5,491 nucleotides of DNA from CAZPHU01 sp964586285 (GTDB taxonomy: Bacteria; Fibrobacterota; Chitinivibrionia; Chitinivibrionales; CAYFVL01), in contig CAZPHU010000175.1 in assembly GCA_964586285.1 (NCBI GenBank), positions 1 through 5,491 on the forward strand. The letters are read 5' to 3'. The notes beneath the pieces were generated by a model, which was not told the origin of the DNA, did not search any database, and saw only the letters and a program-made list of their open reading frames with translations. Position 1 is the first letter of the stretch. Each line of letters opens with the position of its first letter. Positions 5,343 through 5,491 of the stretch are shown here, in pieces. The translations under genes were made by a program, and so were the position numbers.

Positions 5343-5491
5343 TTAGGACGATTCCTTATGGGATGGTATTGAAAAAATATTGGAAATGTTCCCTACTGTT
5401 CGGCCCTTGAAAAAAGCTTCGCGAACGGCACGGTTCCAGTATGACATCGACGGGTGATTCGTGTAGGTGTATTTTATTCCCAACGGTTCCG
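5343..5491 (-). CDS. C-terminal fragment of an unidentified protein (start beyond the window)
   Basis: The minus strand is open from the window edge to a TAA at 5343-5345, giving 48 residues in the frame whose first full codon is 5487-5489. The first half is protein-like, with a mixed composition rich in aromatics and charge (IKYTYTNHPSMSYWNRAV, then REAFFKGRTVGN). The final part (NIFSIPSHKESS) is simpler and overlaps the right arm of the 13-bp inverted repeat. I do not recognise the family. A likely intrinsic terminator lies about 80 bases downstream, which supports a real transcript end. The other minus-strand frame open here reads across 5362-5491 but is less protein-like. Confidence 0.5.
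   Translation of the reverse strand, partial: EPLGIKYTYTNHPSMSYWNRAVREAFFKGRTVGNISNIFSIPSHKESS

Larger units (their letters stand above)
5225..5368. repeat. 13-bp perfect inverted repeat flanking 118 bases
   Basis: TACCATCCCATAA at 5225-5237 is exactly complementary to 5356-5368. Similarity continues outward with gaps to TTCCAA (5209-5214) and TTGGAA (5380-5385). The right arm lies inside the 3' end of the partial minus-strand gene, while the left arm overlaps the U tract of its likely terminator. A shorter copy, ACCATCCCA, also occurs at 5117-5125. The layout resembles terminal inverted repeats of a small non-autonomous element, but no target duplication is proven. Confidence 0.55.

Overview
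The window looks like chromosomal DNA from a Gram-negative, mid-GC bacterium. The best clue is the first gene: a secreted PQQ-type beta-propeller protein of the kind annotated as 'BamB-like', often found in many copies in Planctomycetes-Verrucomicrobia-type and other environmental lineages. This placement is an inference from protein style. There is no rRNA or marker gene to confirm it.

Layout. (1) 6-1151, minus strand: a signal-peptide-bearing PQQ-like beta-propeller protein. Its reading frame ends at a TAG where the family normally continues, so it may be C-terminally truncated. (2) 1152-1590: a divergent intergenic region. It holds a good ribosome binding site for each flanking gene and a 13-bp palindrome, but no convincing promoter. 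(3) 1591-3213 and 3278-4444, plus strand: two soluble histidine kinases, probably co-transcribed. The first is degenerate receiver-GAF-HisKA-HATPase. The second is intact receiver-coiled coil-HisKA-HATPase. No DNA-binding or other output regulator lies beside them. (4) 4441-4698, minus strand: a doubtful small ORF meeting the second kinase tail to tail. (5) 4747-5342: about 600 bases without a convincing gene but crowded with structure: several hairpins, a 13-bp tandem repeat (four full copies and a partial fifth), a long inverted repeat, and a likely terminator for the gene entering from the right. (6) 5343-5491, minus strand: the last 48 codons of a protein whose start lies beyond the window.

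How the genes may work together. The two kinases have no membrane segments and should sense cytoplasmic signals. The first can bind a small ligand or partner through its GAF domain, but its receiver lacks the phosphorylation chemistry. The second has a complete receiver in front of its own kinase core. A plausible model is a cascade in which the first kinase (or another) phosphorylates the second kinase's receiver and so tunes its activity toward an unlinked response regulator. The propeller gene and the right-hand partial gene show no evident functional link to the kinases.

The most unusual parts are the paired kinases with a dead and a live receiver, the apparent in-frame stop in the propeller gene, and the structured non-coding segment at 4812-5368.
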